Origin: Parvularcula sp. LCG005
GTDB taxonomy: Bacteria > Pseudomonadota > Alphaproteobacteria > Caulobacterales > Parvularculaceae
DNA length: 64,000 bases
Direction of reading: 5' to 3'
Assembly: GCF_032930845.1 (NCBI RefSeq)
Contig: NZ_CP136758.1
Span: 2,743,001 to 2,807,000, forward strand
The position numbers were made by a program, and so were the translations under genes. Each line of letters opens with the position of its first letter. The first letter of the stretch is position 1. The notes under the pieces are model-generated. The model had not been told where the DNA came from. It saw nothing but the letters and a program-made list of their open reading frames with translations, and ran no database searches. Shown piece by piece: positions 18,367 through 27,103 of the stretch.

Positions 18367-20772
18367 CTAGAACGCATATCGGCCGACCAGCGTGAAGACA
18401 CGGCCTGCGCTTTCGGTTTCATATTCAAGCTCGTCAAAATCCCCGATCTCGCCGGAGAGTTGATCGCCCAGCGTGTCGAACTTGTAGAACCGCTCATCCT
18501 TGCTCTCGTCGAGAAGGTTCTGGCCCGCAAGGCGCAGCGTGAACTTCTCGCCGAAGCGCTTTTCGACGAATGCCTCAAGATTGGGACCGTACTGGATCAG
18601 GACTTCCTCAGCGACCACACGGTTCACCGCATCGCCCTGCTCGCGATAGGTGACGCCGAACGAGGCCCCCAGATCGGGCATGTCGTGGATGAAGCCGCCG
18701 TTGAAGACGAATTCCGCCTGATCGTTGATGCGGCGCTTGCCGACTTCATCTTCGACTTCCGAGTCGAGATAGGAGTAGTTGGCGAAGAGACCGGTATTGG
18801 GCAGGCCAATCGCCGTCAACGGCGTCGACAGGTCAAACTCGATCCCCCAGACGGTCGCATCGCCTGTGTTCCGTACAGAGAACAGGTAGCTGTCCGGATC
18901 GAAGACGGGGTAGCCGGCATCGCCGACGACGAGACCGTCTTCCTCGGCATCCTCAATATCGTCGTCATAATCATCCAGCGCCTCAAGGCTTGGCGCGCCG
19001 GTATTATAAGTCTCGATCAGATCCTGGATATCGCGATAGAAGACGTTGATGCCGAACACCCCGTATTCGCCAATTGACCGTTCGTATCCGACGTCGAGCC
19101 CCCAGGCCGTTTCAGGATCGAGCTTTGGATTGCCGATGAAGTCGTTATCGCCCAGTTCGCCATCAAGCAGCGCCGGTGAGAGGCTGGAGAATTTCGGACG
19201 ACGCATTGTTCGCGCGACAGAGATAGAGAACCGGTCCATGTCGCTGAGCACCCATTTGACGTGGGCGGAAGGAAGCAGCACGCCGTAGTCGTTGCTCTGG
19301 GACAGAACGCTTTCATCGTCATTCTCTTCAGCGGCCTCGGGGGCCACGTCGATCTGAAGATCGGTCGTCTCATACCGCAAGCCCAGCTCCCACTTGGTCG
19401 CCTGGCCATAGTCGCCATTCAGCTGGATGTAAGGATCGATCCGGTTTTCTTCTATCTGCGAAACACCGCCCAGAACCGCTTCGTAGGCTGACACTTCATA
19501 ATTATCATCCTCGAACTCCACGCCGAATGGTGGCAGGGTCGAGAAGGCCGGTGTGCCTTCGGCCTTGCTTTCACGAATGTCCGTGTCACGCTTTTTCTGT
19601 TTGAAGTCGACGCCGATCTCGAGCTTGAGATCATTATCCATCTTCCATTCCTGAGCCAAGCGGGCCGTCAGCTCCTCGTCCGTACGGTTTTCGAAAACCG
19701 ATTCCCCCTCAATCGAGGTTTCATCGAGGCCATCGGCAATATCCTCGACATCGGATTCGATCTCAAACTCATAGATATCATCCTTGAACTCGGCATAGCC
19801 CAGCTTGACCTTGAACTGGCCACCAAGCGCATCGCGTTTGAACTTGGCGAGGACAGAATAATTGTCCTGCACGATATCCTGGTCGTTGATGTTGTAGGTC
19901 AGCAGGTCTGACGGATCGATACTTGTTTCGTCGCCATATTCCCAGGAATCTTCGTCCTGCAAACGGTCCGTATGGACATAATAACCCGACAGATCGAGAT
20001 CGCCGCCAAACACCGGCACATGGTAGCTGCCATTGACAGAATAGTCCGTGCCATTACGGGTGTCGGTCTGATATTCGCGATTGTCGAATTCAAATGCGTC
20101 ACCATCGTCATTCGGCTCAAGGCGCGTGCTTTCCTTGATCTTCGGGTTGCGACGTCCCTGAATGTTTGCCCCCACGATGAAGCGTCCCGGACCCGCCTCG
20201 CCGCCATAGACGGCGCCGAGAAGTTCACGCACCCGGCCGTCGGGGTAGTGCATGGCACCAGCGCGGACATAGCCGCCATCCAGCGTGTAGCCATCGCGCA
20301 GGACGATATTCAGTGCACCGGCAACCGCGTCGCCAGACCGGCTGGCCGAGCTGCTGCGAATGATTTCGACGCGCTCGATCAGCTCTGCCGGAATACGGTC
20401 AAGGAAGAACGTGCGGTCGTCGCCGGAGCCCGGCACCTGTTCGCCATTGATCAGGATCTGCGTGTAGCCAGCGCCAAGACCGCGCAACTGCGCCTGGTCG
20501 GCTTCGAGGATATCAGTACCGACAAAGGCAACCGATGGCACCCGCTTGAGGGCATCGCCCGCCGTCAGGGGTTCGAAGCGCTGAAAATAATCGGTGTCAT
20601 ATTCAAGCGTTGGCGCAATGGATTCAGACAGGTCACGATAACCAATCGTACCCTGAACAACAATTTCATCAACATTTTGCGGCGCGCGCTCGTCATCTGA
20701 CTGCGCGGCGGCCGGACCGACGGAGACCAGCGCAACAGTTGCGCAACCCATCCACCAATTCGATTTCTTCAT
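18367..20772 (-). CDS. TonB-dependent receptor, probably for phytate or inositol phosphates
   Basis: About 801 residues starting MKKSNWWMGCATVALVSVG, with a signal peptide ending AAAQ. TonB box is DEIVVQG. Plug landmarks include [57 protein letters not shown] and VAGALNIVLRDG; a 22-strand-type barrel follows, ending in GRVFTLVGRYAF with the terminal Phe required for outer-membrane assembly. It faces a beta-propeller phytase gene across a short shared promoter region. Published surveys report TonB receptors beside such phytases, so uptake of phytate or its products is the likely job. The barrel loops are very acidic. An ATG five codons upstream is an alternative start. Confidence 0.88.
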   Translation of the reverse strand: MKKSNWWMGCATVALVSVGPAAAQSDDERAPQNVDEIVVQGTIGYRDLSESIAPTLEYDTDYFQRFEPLTAGDALKRVPSVAFVGTDILEADQAQLRGLGAGYTQILINGEQVPGSGDDRTFFLDRIPAELIERVEIIRSSSASRSGDAVAGALNIVLRDGYTLDGGYVRAGAMHYPDGRVRELLGAVYGGEAGPGRFIVGANIQGRRNPKIKESTRLEPNDDGDAFEFDNREYQTDTRNGTDYSVNGSYHVPVFGGDLDLSGYYVHTDRLQDEDSWEYGDETSIDPSDLLTYNINDQDIVQDNYSVLAKFKRDALGGQFKVKLGYAEFKDDIYEFEIESDVEDIADGLDETSIEGESVFENRTDEELTARLAQEWKMDNDLKLEIGVDFKQKKRDTDIRESKAEGTPAFSTLPPFGVEFEDDNYEVSAYEAVLGGVSQIEENRIDPYIQLNGDYGQATKWELGLRYETTDLQIDVAPEAAEENDDESVLSQSNDYGVLLPSAHVKWVLSDMDRFSISVARTMRRPKFSSLSPALLDGELGDNDFIGNPKLDPETAWGLDVGYERSIGEYGVFGINVFYRDIQDLIETYNTGAPSLEALDDYDDDIEDAEEDGLVVGDAGYPVFDPDSYLFSVRNTGDATVWGIEFDLSTPLTAIGLPNTGLFANYSYLDSEVEDEVGKRRINDQAEFVFNGGFIHDMPDLGASFGVTYREQGDAVNRVVAEEVLIQYGPNLEAFVEKRFGEKFTLRLAGQNLLDESKDERFYKFDTLGDQLSGEIGDFDELEYETESAGRVFTLVGRYAF

Positions 20773-20933
20773 GATCCCAAGTCCCATTTCACGGTTACCC
20801 CTGGGATCGGTCCCCTAGCGATTTTGTGTGACAGTCTTGCGACGAGTTCACATTTTGTTGATCTCCACTATCCCCTCTGCCAAACATGTGTTTAACGCAT
20901 CACAGTAAAAAACTGGGTTATCGGGAATTTCAA

Positions 20934-21959
20934 ATGCGCACTGTGTACGGTTCATTTCTGTTTTTGGCACTGGCAGCCTGTGCGGCGAAGGCACCCGCGC
21001 CATCATTAGGATCCGTACCAGCGCGGATGGAGACGCCCGCGGTCGGCGTCGACGGAGACGCAGCGGACGACCCGGCGATCTATGTTCCTGCTGACCCGGC
21101 CCAGACGCGCATCATCGGCACCCAGAAGAAAGGTGGCCTGTACGTTTATGATATCAATGGTGATATCGTGCAGGAGCTCCTGTCCGGGCGTCCAAACAAT
21201 GTTGATCTGCGCACAGATTTTCCCTTCAGCGACGGGATGGGCGTCTTGGTGGTCACAAGCGACCGCAGCGACAATGCGATCGTCCTGTGGAAAATGGACC
21301 CCGAAACCGGCCTCATCGATCCGGCGCCGAAAGCACGTATTCCGTCAGGGTTTGATGAAATTTATGGCATCTGCATCGGCCGCGTCGACGACCGCATGCT
21401 GGCCCTTGCGACGTCCAAGACCGGCGAGGTCGGAGTATGGCAGATCGACAGTGAGACAGACTTCGTCCAGCGCCACTCGCATGACTTCGGCTCAATCGCG
21501 GAAGGCTGCGTCATCGATGATGAGTATGGACATGCCTTCATTGCGCAGGAAACGGTCGGCATCTGGCGCATGCCGCTGACCCCCGCCGTGCCCGAACCGG
21601 TCCTGATCGCGGAGATGACGGCGGATTATCTTGTCGAGGATATTGAAGGGCTCGCCATCTGGAAGGGTGATGAACTGGGCGGCTATCTGGTGGCGTCGGT
21701 TCAGGGCGCATCGCAATTTGCGGTCTTCCGCCGCGACGGGTCACGCTATCTGGGAAGTTTCGCAATCGATAGCGGCACGGGCGTCGACGGCGTGTCCGGG
21801 ACGGACGGCATCGAGATTTCGTCGGCCGTAGTGACTGAAGACTTCCCCAAGGGTCTGATGGTCGGCCAGGATGACGTGAATACAGACCCGGCCGAAACCC
21901 AGAACTTCAAATTCGTCTCCTTCGCCGATGTCATCGACGCGATCGAGCGGGCCGACTGA
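20934..21959 (+). CDS. Beta-propeller phytase (3-phytase-like lipoprotein)
   Basis: Releases phosphate from phytate (inositol hexakisphosphate) in a Ca2+-dependent way. Family blocks: DGDAADDPAIYVP near residue 40, TQKKGGLYVYDINGDIVQ, DRSDNAIVLWKMDPETG, IYGICIG, EGCVIDDEYGHAFIAQETVG, then EDIEGLAIW and the closing DGIEISSAVV...FPKGLMVGQDDVN. Start is chosen so that a lipoprotein signal (MRTVYGSFLFLALAACAAK, lipobox LAAC) comes first, giving 341 residues; a longer frame adds a polar segment before the signal. Anchoring the enzyme at the outer membrane next to a TonB receptor fits a scavenging system. Divergent from that receptor. Confidence 0.9.
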   Translation: MRTVYGSFLFLALAACAAKAPAPSLGSVPARMETPAVGVDGDAADDPAIYVPADPAQTRIIGTQKKGGLYVYDINGDIVQELLSGRPNNVDLRTDFPFSDGMGVLVVTSDRSDNAIVLWKMDPETGLIDPAPKARIPSGFDEIYGICIGRVDDRMLALATSKTGEVGVWQIDSETDFVQRHSHDFGSIAEGCVIDDEYGHAFIAQETVGIWRMPLTPAVPEPVLIAEMTADYLVEDIEGLAIWKGDELGGYLVASVQGASQFAVFRRDGSRYLGSFAIDSGTGVDGVSGTDGIEISSAVVTEDFPKGLMVGQDDVNTDPAETQNFKFVSFADVIDAIERAD

Positions 21960-22118
21960 ACCTCTTCCACCTGCGATTGAGAAGATCGGGCGGCCGCGCG
22001 GCGGACCGTTGCGGTTGTCGACCCGAACGTGGCGACTAAGTCATGGGGCAGTCTGGCGTTTTGTCGCATGCCTCTATAGCAGGGGAGCGCAGAAGCCGAA
22101 CAAACTCAGGATGCGCGC

Positions 22119-22997
22119 GTGACCGATATTTTCTCCCTCGACGGCCTGTTTACGGTCTCCAATTTCTTCACCCTTCTGATGCTGATCCTGCTTCAGGCGG
22201 TGCTGGGGTTCGACAACCTGCTTTATATCACGATTGAGAGCCGTCGGGTCGAGGCGAGCCGCCAACGCTTTGTCCGGCGGATGGGCATCCTTGTTGCTAT
22301 CGGCTTTCGGATCATCCTCCTGTTCGGCATCCTCCTGTTGTTCTCCGCGCTGGGGGAGCCGCTGTTCAATATTAATCTGGGCAATGTCATCCAAGCTGAA
22401 GTCACGTTCCGTGCGATCGTGACCCTGTTCGGTGGTGCCTTCATCATCTGGACGGCCATCAAGGAAATCTTCCACATGCTGTCCGTCGACCATCTCGAAC
22501 ACTCCGAAACCGCGGACAAGCGGTCGGTAGCCTCGGCGATCACCCTGATCGTGATCATGAATCTGGTCTTCAGCTTTGACAGCCTGCTTTCCGCGGTTGC
22601 CCTGTCTGACACCTTCCTGCTGGTCGCCACGGCCATCATCATCGGCGGAGTAATGATGGTGTGGCTGTCCGATCATGTGGCCCGCTTCCTTGAGCAGAAC
22701 CGCGCCTATGAGGTCCTGGGTCTGTTCATCCTGCTGGTCGTTGGCGTGCTGCTGGTGACGGATGGCGGTCACCTCGCCCATCTTGAGCTGTTCGGATACG
22801 AGGTTCAGGCGATGTCGAAGGCCAGCTTCTATTTCGTCATCTTCGTGATCGTCTGCGTGTCGGTGGTGCAGTCGAAATACCGCAACAAGCTGATGGCCCA
22901 ACGCGATGAGGCAGCGCGCATGGGCATTCCGACAACGGAGCCCGATGTCGGCCTGATGCAGAAACCAAAGGCCAAGGCCACGACGCCCGGTATGTAG
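22119..22997 (+). CDS. TerC-family integral membrane protein
   Basis: A 292-residue protein with seven to eight membrane helices. The TerC hallmark, LLQAVLGFDNLLYITIESRRV, lies near residue 25 and the second acidic motif MNLVFSFDSLLSAVALSD near residue 148; these bind or pass metal ions. TerC/Alx-type proteins act in manganese export and metal loading of secreted proteins; tellurite resistance is not implied here because no other ter genes are near. It starts with GTG. The C-terminus is a soluble tail with basic residues. Confidence 0.88.
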   Translation: MTDIFSLDGLFTVSNFFTLLMLILLQAVLGFDNLLYITIESRRVEASRQRFVRRMGILVAIGFRIILLFGILLLFSALGEPLFNINLGNVIQAEVTFRAIVTLFGGAFIIWTAIKEIFHMLSVDHLEHSETADKRSVASAITLIVIMNLVFSFDSLLSAVALSDTFLLVATAIIIGGVMMVWLSDHVARFLEQNRAYEVLGLFILLVVGVLLVTDGGHLAHLELFGYEVQAMSKASFYFVIFVIVCVSVVQSKYRNKLMAQRDEAARMGIPTTEPDVGLMQKPKAKATTPGM

Positions 22998-23004
22998 GCG
23001 TGAG

Positions 23005-23166
23005 TCCTTTCAGCGGCAGGAACACGTCGACCACATTGGTCTCGGTCGCCGCGGCCAGTCCGAGGCTCAGCCTCTGGCATTTGACCGGAAAGTCCCGCAC
23101 CTCTTCACCGCTGGCGGAAAGCCAGTCGCGATAAAGGCAGAGGGCCGCCGGTTCAAGGACGGCAGG
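23005..23166 (-). pseudogene. Remnant of a GyrI-like effector-binding domain (AraC-type regulator)
   Basis: Minus-strand reading in one frame gives a protein-like stretch without a start or proper end: PAVLEPAALCLYRDWLSASG, then EEVRDFPVKCQRLSLGLAAA and TETNVVDVFLPLKG. The pattern W-L-x-x-S-G-E-E-x-x-D-F-P ... V-x-D-V-F-L-P-L resembles the C-terminal end of GyrI-like small-molecule-binding domains found in AraC-type regulators. The frame has no ATG and runs into the ctpA terminator upstream and antisense to terC downstream. It is therefore best read as a deletion remnant; chance resemblance is possible. Confidence 0.4.
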
Positions 23167-23172
23167 ACCACG

Positions 23173-23197
23173 AAAAAGGGGCCCGAAGGGGCCCCTT
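23173..23197 (-). terminator. Intrinsic terminator of ctpA, bidirectional
   Basis: Nine-pair stem AAGGGGCCC/GGGCCCCTT with a four-base loop; TTTTT on the minus-strand side and GATTTTT on the plus side. Confidence 0.88.
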
Positions 23198-23222
23198 GAT
23201 TTTTGCCGAATGTGATCGCCGA

Positions 23223-24719
23223 TCAGCGTTCAATCAGCCGCGCATCGGACAGAAGCTGACCATAGGTCTGACGATCCATCAGAAGCTCTTTCGCACGGTT
23301 CAGCTGGCAGTCTTCTTCAAGCGGACATTCCGTTGGCTCAACAAACAGGGCCGTCGCGTTCTCTTCAGCCTGCTCCTTGGCTTTCAGATCCTTCTGACCG
23401 TCGAGCAGGATCTGCTGGGAAGTGGTTGGCCCCGTGCTTGGTGCTTTCTCCACTTCCGGATCGGGCTTGGCCTCGTCCGTCGTCACGTCGAGAGCGCCGC
23501 GCAGGTCGGCTTCACGGCGACGCTGATCGGGCGTGTCCTGACCCGGACGAGTGATCGGCATGACAATATCAGGAACGATGCCCTGCGCCTGGATCGAGCG
23601 GCCCGACGGCGTGTAATACCGCGCGGTGGTCAGACGAAGGGCGCCATTGAGACCGTTCTGCAGCGGCAGCACGGTCTGCACCGATCCCTTACCAAAGGTC
23701 TTGGTCCCCAGAAGGAGCGCGCGATTTCGATCCTGCAGCGCGCCGGCCACGATTTCGGAGGCCGATGCCGAGCCGCCATTCACGAGCACGACGATGGGCA
23801 CATTCTTGACCATCTGATCCTGCTCACCGACCTCGCGCATCGAATCTTTCGTGCGGCGACCACGCGTGGAGACGATCTCGCCGCCTTCAAGAAAAGCATC
23901 GGACACGGCGACCGCCTGATCGAGAAGGCCACCTGGGTTGTTGCGCAGATCCAGAACGATCCCCTTCAGACCGTTCGGCGCTTCGCTTTCCAGCTGCGTG
24001 ATCGCTTCGCGCATCTTGCGGTCCGTCTGGGCCGTAAAGCCGGTCAGACGGACATAGCCGATGTCACCCTCTTCCATGCGGGAGACGACCGGGTTCACGG
24101 TGATGATGTCACGCACGAGATCGAATTCGAGCGGCTCGCCAACATCCTCGCGGATCACTTTCAGCTGTACCGACGTGCCGCGCGTGCCCTTCATCAGGCC
24201 GATGGCATCATCGAGCGTCATGCCGAAGACACTTTCGCCGTCGATTTCGTAGACGAGATCGCCCGGCTCGATACCCGCGCGGGCGGCCGGTGTATCGTCG
24301 ATTGGCGAGATCACCTTCACAAGGCCCTTGCCGGCGCCTTGGGTTTCCAGAGAGACCTGGATCCCAAGACCAGCGAAAGTACCGCGGGTCTGCTCCTGCA
24401 TCCGGTCGAAATCTTCGGGCGGCATGTAGCTCGAATGCGGATCGAGATTGGTCAGCATGCCATTGATGGCACCCTCGATCAGAACCTTGTCGTCAGGGTC
24501 CGAGACGTAATTCTCGTGCACCTGCTCGAAAATCTCACCGAACAGATCAAGTTGGCGGAACGTTTCAGCATTGAAGCCCGTTCGCGCGAAACCGGCTGTC
24601 AAAAACGCAGCGGTGACAGCACTCCCGGCCAATGCCGCAGCTGCCAGTGCAGAAACTGACCCCGCACCTTTAAAGCGTTTTGGCGACAGGCGGGCGGAAC
24701 GGTGGCTTTCAATGGTCAT
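23223..24719 (-). CDS. ctpA: S41 family carboxy-terminal processing protease
   Basis: A 498-residue periplasmic serine protease that trims C-termini of envelope proteins and, in many Gram-negatives, peptidoglycan hydrolases. The ATG chosen starts MTIESHRSARLSPKRF with a signal/anchor helix at about residues 20-45. A NDPHSSYMPPEDF-like region (TNLDPHSSYMPPEDFDRM), a PDZ domain (GIQVSLET...GIEPGDLVYEIDGESV) and the S41 core follow. Nucleophile block GSASASEIV is near residue 319 and the catalytic lysine block TKTFGKGSVQT near residue 343. The C-terminal tail is acidic. It lies downstream of an EnvC-like protein, a usual alphaproteobacterial pairing for cell-wall cleavage control. Confidence 0.93.
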   Translation of the reverse strand: MTIESHRSARLSPKRFKGAGSVSALAAAALAGSAVTAAFLTAGFARTGFNAETFRQLDLFGEIFEQVHENYVSDPDDKVLIEGAINGMLTNLDPHSSYMPPEDFDRMQEQTRGTFAGLGIQVSLETQGAGKGLVKVISPIDDTPAARAGIEPGDLVYEIDGESVFGMTLDDAIGLMKGTRGTSVQLKVIREDVGEPLEFDLVRDIITVNPVVSRMEEGDIGYVRLTGFTAQTDRKMREAITQLESEAPNGLKGIVLDLRNNPGGLLDQAVAVSDAFLEGGEIVSTRGRRTKDSMREVGEQDQMVKNVPIVVLVNGGSASASEIVAGALQDRNRALLLGTKTFGKGSVQTVLPLQNGLNGALRLTTARYYTPSGRSIQAQGIVPDIVMPITRPGQDTPDQRRREADLRGALDVTTDEAKPDPEVEKAPSTGPTTSQQILLDGQKDLKAKEQAEENATALFVEPTECPLEEDCQLNRAKELLMDRQTYGQLLSDARLIER

Positions 24720-24831
24720 AAATAAGTCCGGTAGCTTAAATCCGTTGATGTTTAATGTGGCATGTCGCGAGACTTGTAGCAAAGCCCGATTCGGCGCTGT
24801 GGCATGAAAGTCACGTCAGGTTAACAGGCGG

Positions 24832-26022
24832 CTAGCGTATTGAAGAAATCAGCCATGGCGCGGGGTTGATGGGAACATTATTGCGGCGGATCTGAAAACG
24901 AAGCGCACCCGGCCCACCTCTGTCCATACTGCCCAAAGGCTCACCGGCGCGCACCACATCATCACGCGTCACGTCCAGCGTGCCAAGTCCGACCAGCACC
25001 AGGCGGTAATCGTCTCCAACGTCGATGATCACGATATTTCCAAGACGCCCCACGGGGGCAGCCCACACAACGCGCCCGCCGAAGGGCGCCGTGACGATGG
25101 CGCCCGGCCGCGTTGACAGGGTGATATCTTCGGACCGGCCACCGCCCTCCTGGGTCACGCCGAAACCGGATGTGATGCGCCCGGCGGCGGGCAGCGGCAG
25201 GGCGGACAACGCCGCGCTAAAGCGGCTTGGAAGATTGGCGTAAATTTCCGGGCCACCGGTTGGCGCCTCAGGCCGCGGCACCACGCGGCTTGGCCGTGCT
25301 GCGATGCCTGCGATCAGGTCTCGCAAGGTTGTGGCTTCTTGCGCCAGCTTGCGATCTTCCTCTTCGATCTGTGCCAGTCGCGCCCGGTCCCGGGCATGGG
25401 CCGCCTCGCGCTGGCTCAGGGCGTCTTCCAGCAGCCGCCGCCGTTCGGACAGGGCGGATTCGGTGCGATCAAGTTCCTGCCGCTCCCGTGCCTGGCGGGC
25501 GCGGATGTCGGCAATGCGGTCAAGCTGCTCGCGCAACGCCTTGGCTTCCGCCTGCAGCTCCGGCGTCACGGCAGACAGGGCGATGGCGGCAACCGCAGCA
25601 TCCGTCGCGTCGTCGGGAGAGACCGCCAGCGCCGGTGGGCGAGAACGTTCAAGGGACTGGAGCGCGGCGAGAACATTGCTCATCGCCGTCTGGCGCGCCT
25701 TGAGGTCTGCGCTTGCAATTTCTTCTTCCGCCGACAGGGAGGCGAGACTGTCCTCAAGCGCGGTGGCTCGGCCCTCAGCATCCTGAAGGCTCTCGGCAAT
25801 GGTCACGATTCTGGATTTCAGATTGGCCAGCGCCTGTTCTGCAGCTTCGGTCTTCTCGCGCAGTGCCGCCGCGTCCCGCGCATTCTGGCGCATCTGATCT
25901 TCAATCCGGCGCAGGCGTTCAGCTTCTTCAGCCGTCTGCCCTTCCTGCGCCGAAGCGCATGTCAGCGCCGCGACCGCCATCAGCATGAATGACACCAGAT
26001 ACCGTCTCAGACCCATCACCAT
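24832..26022 (-). CDS. EnvC-like murein hydrolase activator (degenerate M23/LytM)
   Basis: About 396 residues: signal peptide ending ASAQE, long coiled coils (residues 30-115 and 160-240, rich in Glu/Arg/Ala/Leu), then a LytM-like domain in the last 130 residues. The zinc ligands of active M23 peptidases are gone: the usual HxxxD site reads RSEDITLSTRPGA and the HLHFE motif reads ALRFQI. This matches EnvC-type activators, which switch on amidases for septal peptidoglycan splitting rather than cutting themselves. The gene lies upstream of ctpA on the same strand. An ATG two codons downstream has better ribosome-site spacing. Confidence 0.85.
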   Translation of the reverse strand: MVMGLRRYLVSFMLMAVAALTCASAQEGQTAEEAERLRRIEDQMRQNARDAAALREKTEAAEQALANLKSRIVTIAESLQDAEGRATALEDSLASLSAEEEIASADLKARQTAMSNVLAALQSLERSRPPALAVSPDDATDAAVAAIALSAVTPELQAEAKALREQLDRIADIRARQARERQELDRTESALSERRRLLEDALSQREAAHARDRARLAQIEEEDRKLAQEATTLRDLIAGIAARPSRVVPRPEAPTGGPEIYANLPSRFSAALSALPLPAAGRITSGFGVTQEGGGRSEDITLSTRPGAIVTAPFGGRVVWAAPVGRLGNIVIIDVGDDYRLVLVGLGTLDVTRDDVVRAGEPLGSMDRGGPGALRFQIRRNNVPINPAPWLISSIR

Positions 26023-26065
26023 CTTCCTGCCGGGCTCCGTTGCGCCGACAGACGCGTTGTTTACC

Positions 26066-26539
26066 TTAATCCCGGTGATAGGGATGGCCAGTTAACAGAG
26101 TCATGGCGCGGTACAATTGTTCTGCGATCATTGCCCGGACCAGCATGTGCGGCCAGGTGGCACGACCGAAAGCGATTTTGGTCACCGGACGGCCTGCGAG
26201 CCGGTCCTGGAAATCGGACACGAATCCGTCTGCGCCGCCGATGAAGAATGTCATGGCCGGCGCCCCCTGATCACGCCGCTGCTCAATCAGCGCTGCGATC
26301 TCCCGGCTCGAAAGGTTCTTGCCCGCTTCGTCGAGGACGACCACCGGCCCCTGCTGCGGCACGGCGTTCAGGAGCAACCAGGCTTCCTTGTCCTGCCGCG
26401 CAACGCCCGACAGCGCACGCGGGGCCTCCACAACGCTGAGCGAAGGCCCATCAATGCCAAGGCCGCGCGCAAGGTCCTGCGCCCGGCCCAGATATTGATC
26501 CGTCAGGAGAGAGTGCGGTGAGCGGGCATCCTTACCCAC
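26066..26539 (-). CDS. rlmH: 23S rRNA pseudouridine-1915 N3-methyltransferase RlmH
   Basis: SPOUT-class methyltransferase that modifies pseudouridine 1915 in helix 69 of 23S rRNA. Visible motifs: VVLDEAGKNLSSREIAALIE, FFIGGADGFV, the knot-forming IAFGRATWPHMLVRAMIAEQLYRA (in two pieces) and the C-terminal TGHPYHRD. With the GTG at 26539 the product is 157 residues but lacks the first beta strand. The in-frame sequence upstream reads RLFGLHLAVVGKDARSPH, which fits the family N-terminus (MRL...VG). No ATG, GTG or TTG exists for that extension, only CTG at 26563 and 26554, so the true start may be non-canonical. The gene follows rsfS closely. Confidence 0.9.
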   Translation of the reverse strand: MGKDARSPHSLLTDQYLGRAQDLARGLGIDGPSLSVVEAPRALSGVARQDKEAWLLLNAVPQQGPVVVLDEAGKNLSSREIAALIEQRRDQGAPAMTFFIGGADGFVSDFQDRLAGRPVTKIAFGRATWPHMLVRAMIAEQLYRAMTLLTGHPYHRD

Positions 26540-26565
26540 GACCGCTAAATGCAGGCCAAACAGCC

Positions 26566-26991
26566 TTAATCCTCCGACGCGTCGCCAAAGGCGTCGGTCT
26601 GCGGCGCAAAATCGCTGGTCGTATCCGTCGTGAAGATTTCCGGGGCCCAGATCCGCTCAAGGTTATAAAACCCGCGAACTTCAGGCCGGAAGAGATGGAC
26701 GATTACATCGCCGGCATCAATCAATACCCAGTCACAGGCCGGCAGTCCTTCGACCGCCACCTTGCCGTAACCGGCTTCTTTCAATTCGCGCTGGATCTTG
26801 TCTGCCATCGCCCCGACGTGACGCTGCGAGCGCCCGGACGCGATAATCAGCGCGTCGGCGACATCGGATTTGCCTTCAAGATCGATTTTGACAATGTTCT
26901 CAGCCTGATCGTCGTCAAGGCGCTGAAGAACAAGCGACAGGATTTCCTGTGGGTCTGACGATGCTGTTTCGTTGTTGAGTGAATTCATCAT
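26566..26991 (-). CDS. rsfS: Ribosomal silencing factor RsfS
   Basis: A 141-residue Iojap-family protein that binds ribosomal protein uL14 and blocks subunit joining under starvation. Core blocks: LDDDQAENIVKIDLEGKSDV, ADALIIASGRSQRHVGAMAD, GDVIVHLFRPEVRGFYNLERIW. The N-terminus MMNSLNNETASSDP is a short variable extension. Gene order nadD-rsfS-rlmH is the common bacterial one. Confidence 0.93.
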   Translation of the reverse strand: MMNSLNNETASSDPQEILSLVLQRLDDDQAENIVKIDLEGKSDVADALIIASGRSQRHVGAMADKIQRELKEAGYGKVAVEGLPACDWVLIDAGDVIVHLFRPEVRGFYNLERIWAPEIFTTDTTSDFAPQTDAFGDASED

Positions 26992-27103
26992 CGTTGCGGC
27001 GCGTTCCTGAGCGCCGCCAAAGGACTGAACGTGCAGATCCTACCTCCAAAAATGCGTCTTCGACAGTGAAGACCAAGCCAATATAGCATCGATGAAACCT
27101 TAT

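Noticed and set aside
22119-22997. TerC protein as part of a tellurite-resistance cluster
   Set aside because: No terZABDE or related genes nearby; solitary TerC-family proteins have metal-homeostasis roles.
23196-24659. Plus-strand open frame of 487 codons opposite ctpA
   Set aside because: Mirror frame of a conserved protease; His/Arg-rich with no family motifs.
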